DNA from: Eubacteriales Family XIII. Incertae Sedis bacterium
GTDB lineage: Bacteria; Bacillota; Clostridia; Peptostreptococcales; Anaerovoracaceae
Length of the DNA stretch: 6,098 nt
Direction of reading: 5' to 3'
NCBI GenBank assembly: GCA_031276775.1
Contig: JAISML010000253.1
Coordinates: forward strand, 1 to 6,098
Part shown: positions 5,634 through 6,098 of the stretch, piece after piece
Position numbering within the stretch: the first letter of the stretch is position 1
Layout of the letters: each line of letters begins with the position of its first letter
Position numbers and translations under genes: made by a program
Notes under the pieces: generated by a model
The model's database searches: none
Told to the model about the DNA's origin: nothing
What the model saw: the letters and a program-made list of their open reading frames with translations, nothing else

Positions 5634-6098
5634 ATGACATCTGGGAAAAACATGCGAAACCGTGCGCCCGTCGTGATCCTGATTGCGGTTTTTGTGTTCA
5701 CGGGCGTGGCGTCACCGATTTCCGCAGACGGGGTTTGGGCGACGGAACCGACGCCGCCGAAATGGATTCTGGACTTTGAAGACAGCCTTGCCAACGGGAA
5801 CGCGGGAGCCGGAAGTCCAACGGCATTTATGGAAAACGGGGAAGCGGCATATGTCGCCGGCGCGCACGGCAAGGCCGTCAGTCTGGATCCGGACAATTTC
5901 ATCCGCCTTGACGACGAAGAGGATCCCATCGATTACAGCGGGAGCTTCACGGTGGCTTACCGCATGAAACTGAACGCCTACAGCGGCGTCGATCCCGCCA
6001 TCGCCGGAAACAAGGATTGGGGCGACGCGGACAGTTTCGGTTGGAACTTTCACCTTAAATACGGAAGACTTGCCTTGAACTGGAAATCGGCGGCAGGA
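5634..6098 (+). CDS. Secreted LamG-like domain protein (3' partial)
   Basis: An open frame runs from ATG 5634 to the right edge (155 codons, no stop). Residues 1-31 are a signal peptide: basic start (K5, R8, R10), hydrophobic 'VVILIAVFVFTGVA', and a likely cut after ISA-31. From residue 44 ('WILDFEDSLANG') there is a LamG/concanavalin-type sandwich with 'GKAVSLDPDNFIRLDD', 'SGSFTVAYRMKLNA' and 'AIAGNKDWGDADSFGWNFHL', the usual strand order of LamG domains that bind glycans or act as adhesion modules. The 'FTVA...MKLNA' strand is also present in the LamG-like domain of gene 2 (residues 80-90), so the two may be paralogous. What follows the LamG domain is outside the window, so the function of the whole protein cannot be told. 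Confidence 0.8.
   Translation, partial: MTSGKNMRNRAPVVILIAVFVFTGVASPISADGVWATEPTPPKWILDFEDSLANGNAGAGSPTAFMENGEAAYVAGAHGKAVSLDPDNFIRLDDEEDPIDYSGSFTVAYRMKLNAYSGVDPAIAGNKDWGDADSFGWNFHLKYGRLALNWKSAAG

Overview
The window is a GC-rich stretch with three co-directional genes (+ strand), all apparently encoding secreted or surface-anchored carbohydrate-binding or carbohydrate-active proteins. Purine-rich Shine-Dalgarno sites, Sec-type signal peptides, positively charged C-terminal membrane anchors and large proteins built from repeated CBM/LamG/beta-helix modules fit a Gram-positive-type polysaccharide forager (Bacillota, for example the Paenibacillus/Cohnella group or an uncultured clostridium). 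This assignment is an inference from style; no taxonomic marker is present.

Layout: (1) 1-2300 is the 3' part of a gene, open at the left edge. It encodes tandem CBM4/9/22-like beta-sandwich domains (one partial and three complete units) followed by one C-terminal transmembrane helix and an Arg/Lys tail. (2) 2301-2412 is a 112-nt intercistronic gap holding a 17-bp hairpin without a U-tract, then the ribosome-binding site of gene 2. (3) 2413-5628 encodes a 1071-residue protein with an unusual order: signal peptide, concanavalin/LamG-like domain, transmembrane helix, short cationic loop, a second signal-peptide-like segment, a right-handed beta-helix domain of GH141-like appearance, and a C-terminal beta-sandwich. 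(4) 5634-6098 is the 5' part of a third gene (signal peptide plus LamG-like domain), open at the right edge. Its ribosome-binding site overlaps the stop codon of gene 2.

The close spacing, shared orientation and shared theme suggest one operon for surface display of glycan-binding modules together with a beta-helix enzyme. No transporter, regulator, RNA gene, CRISPR array or mobile element is visible. The most noteworthy feature is the central junction of gene 2, which looks like two complete exported proteins joined in frame across a membrane hairpin. It could be a polyprotein cut by signal peptidase, or a recent gene fusion.
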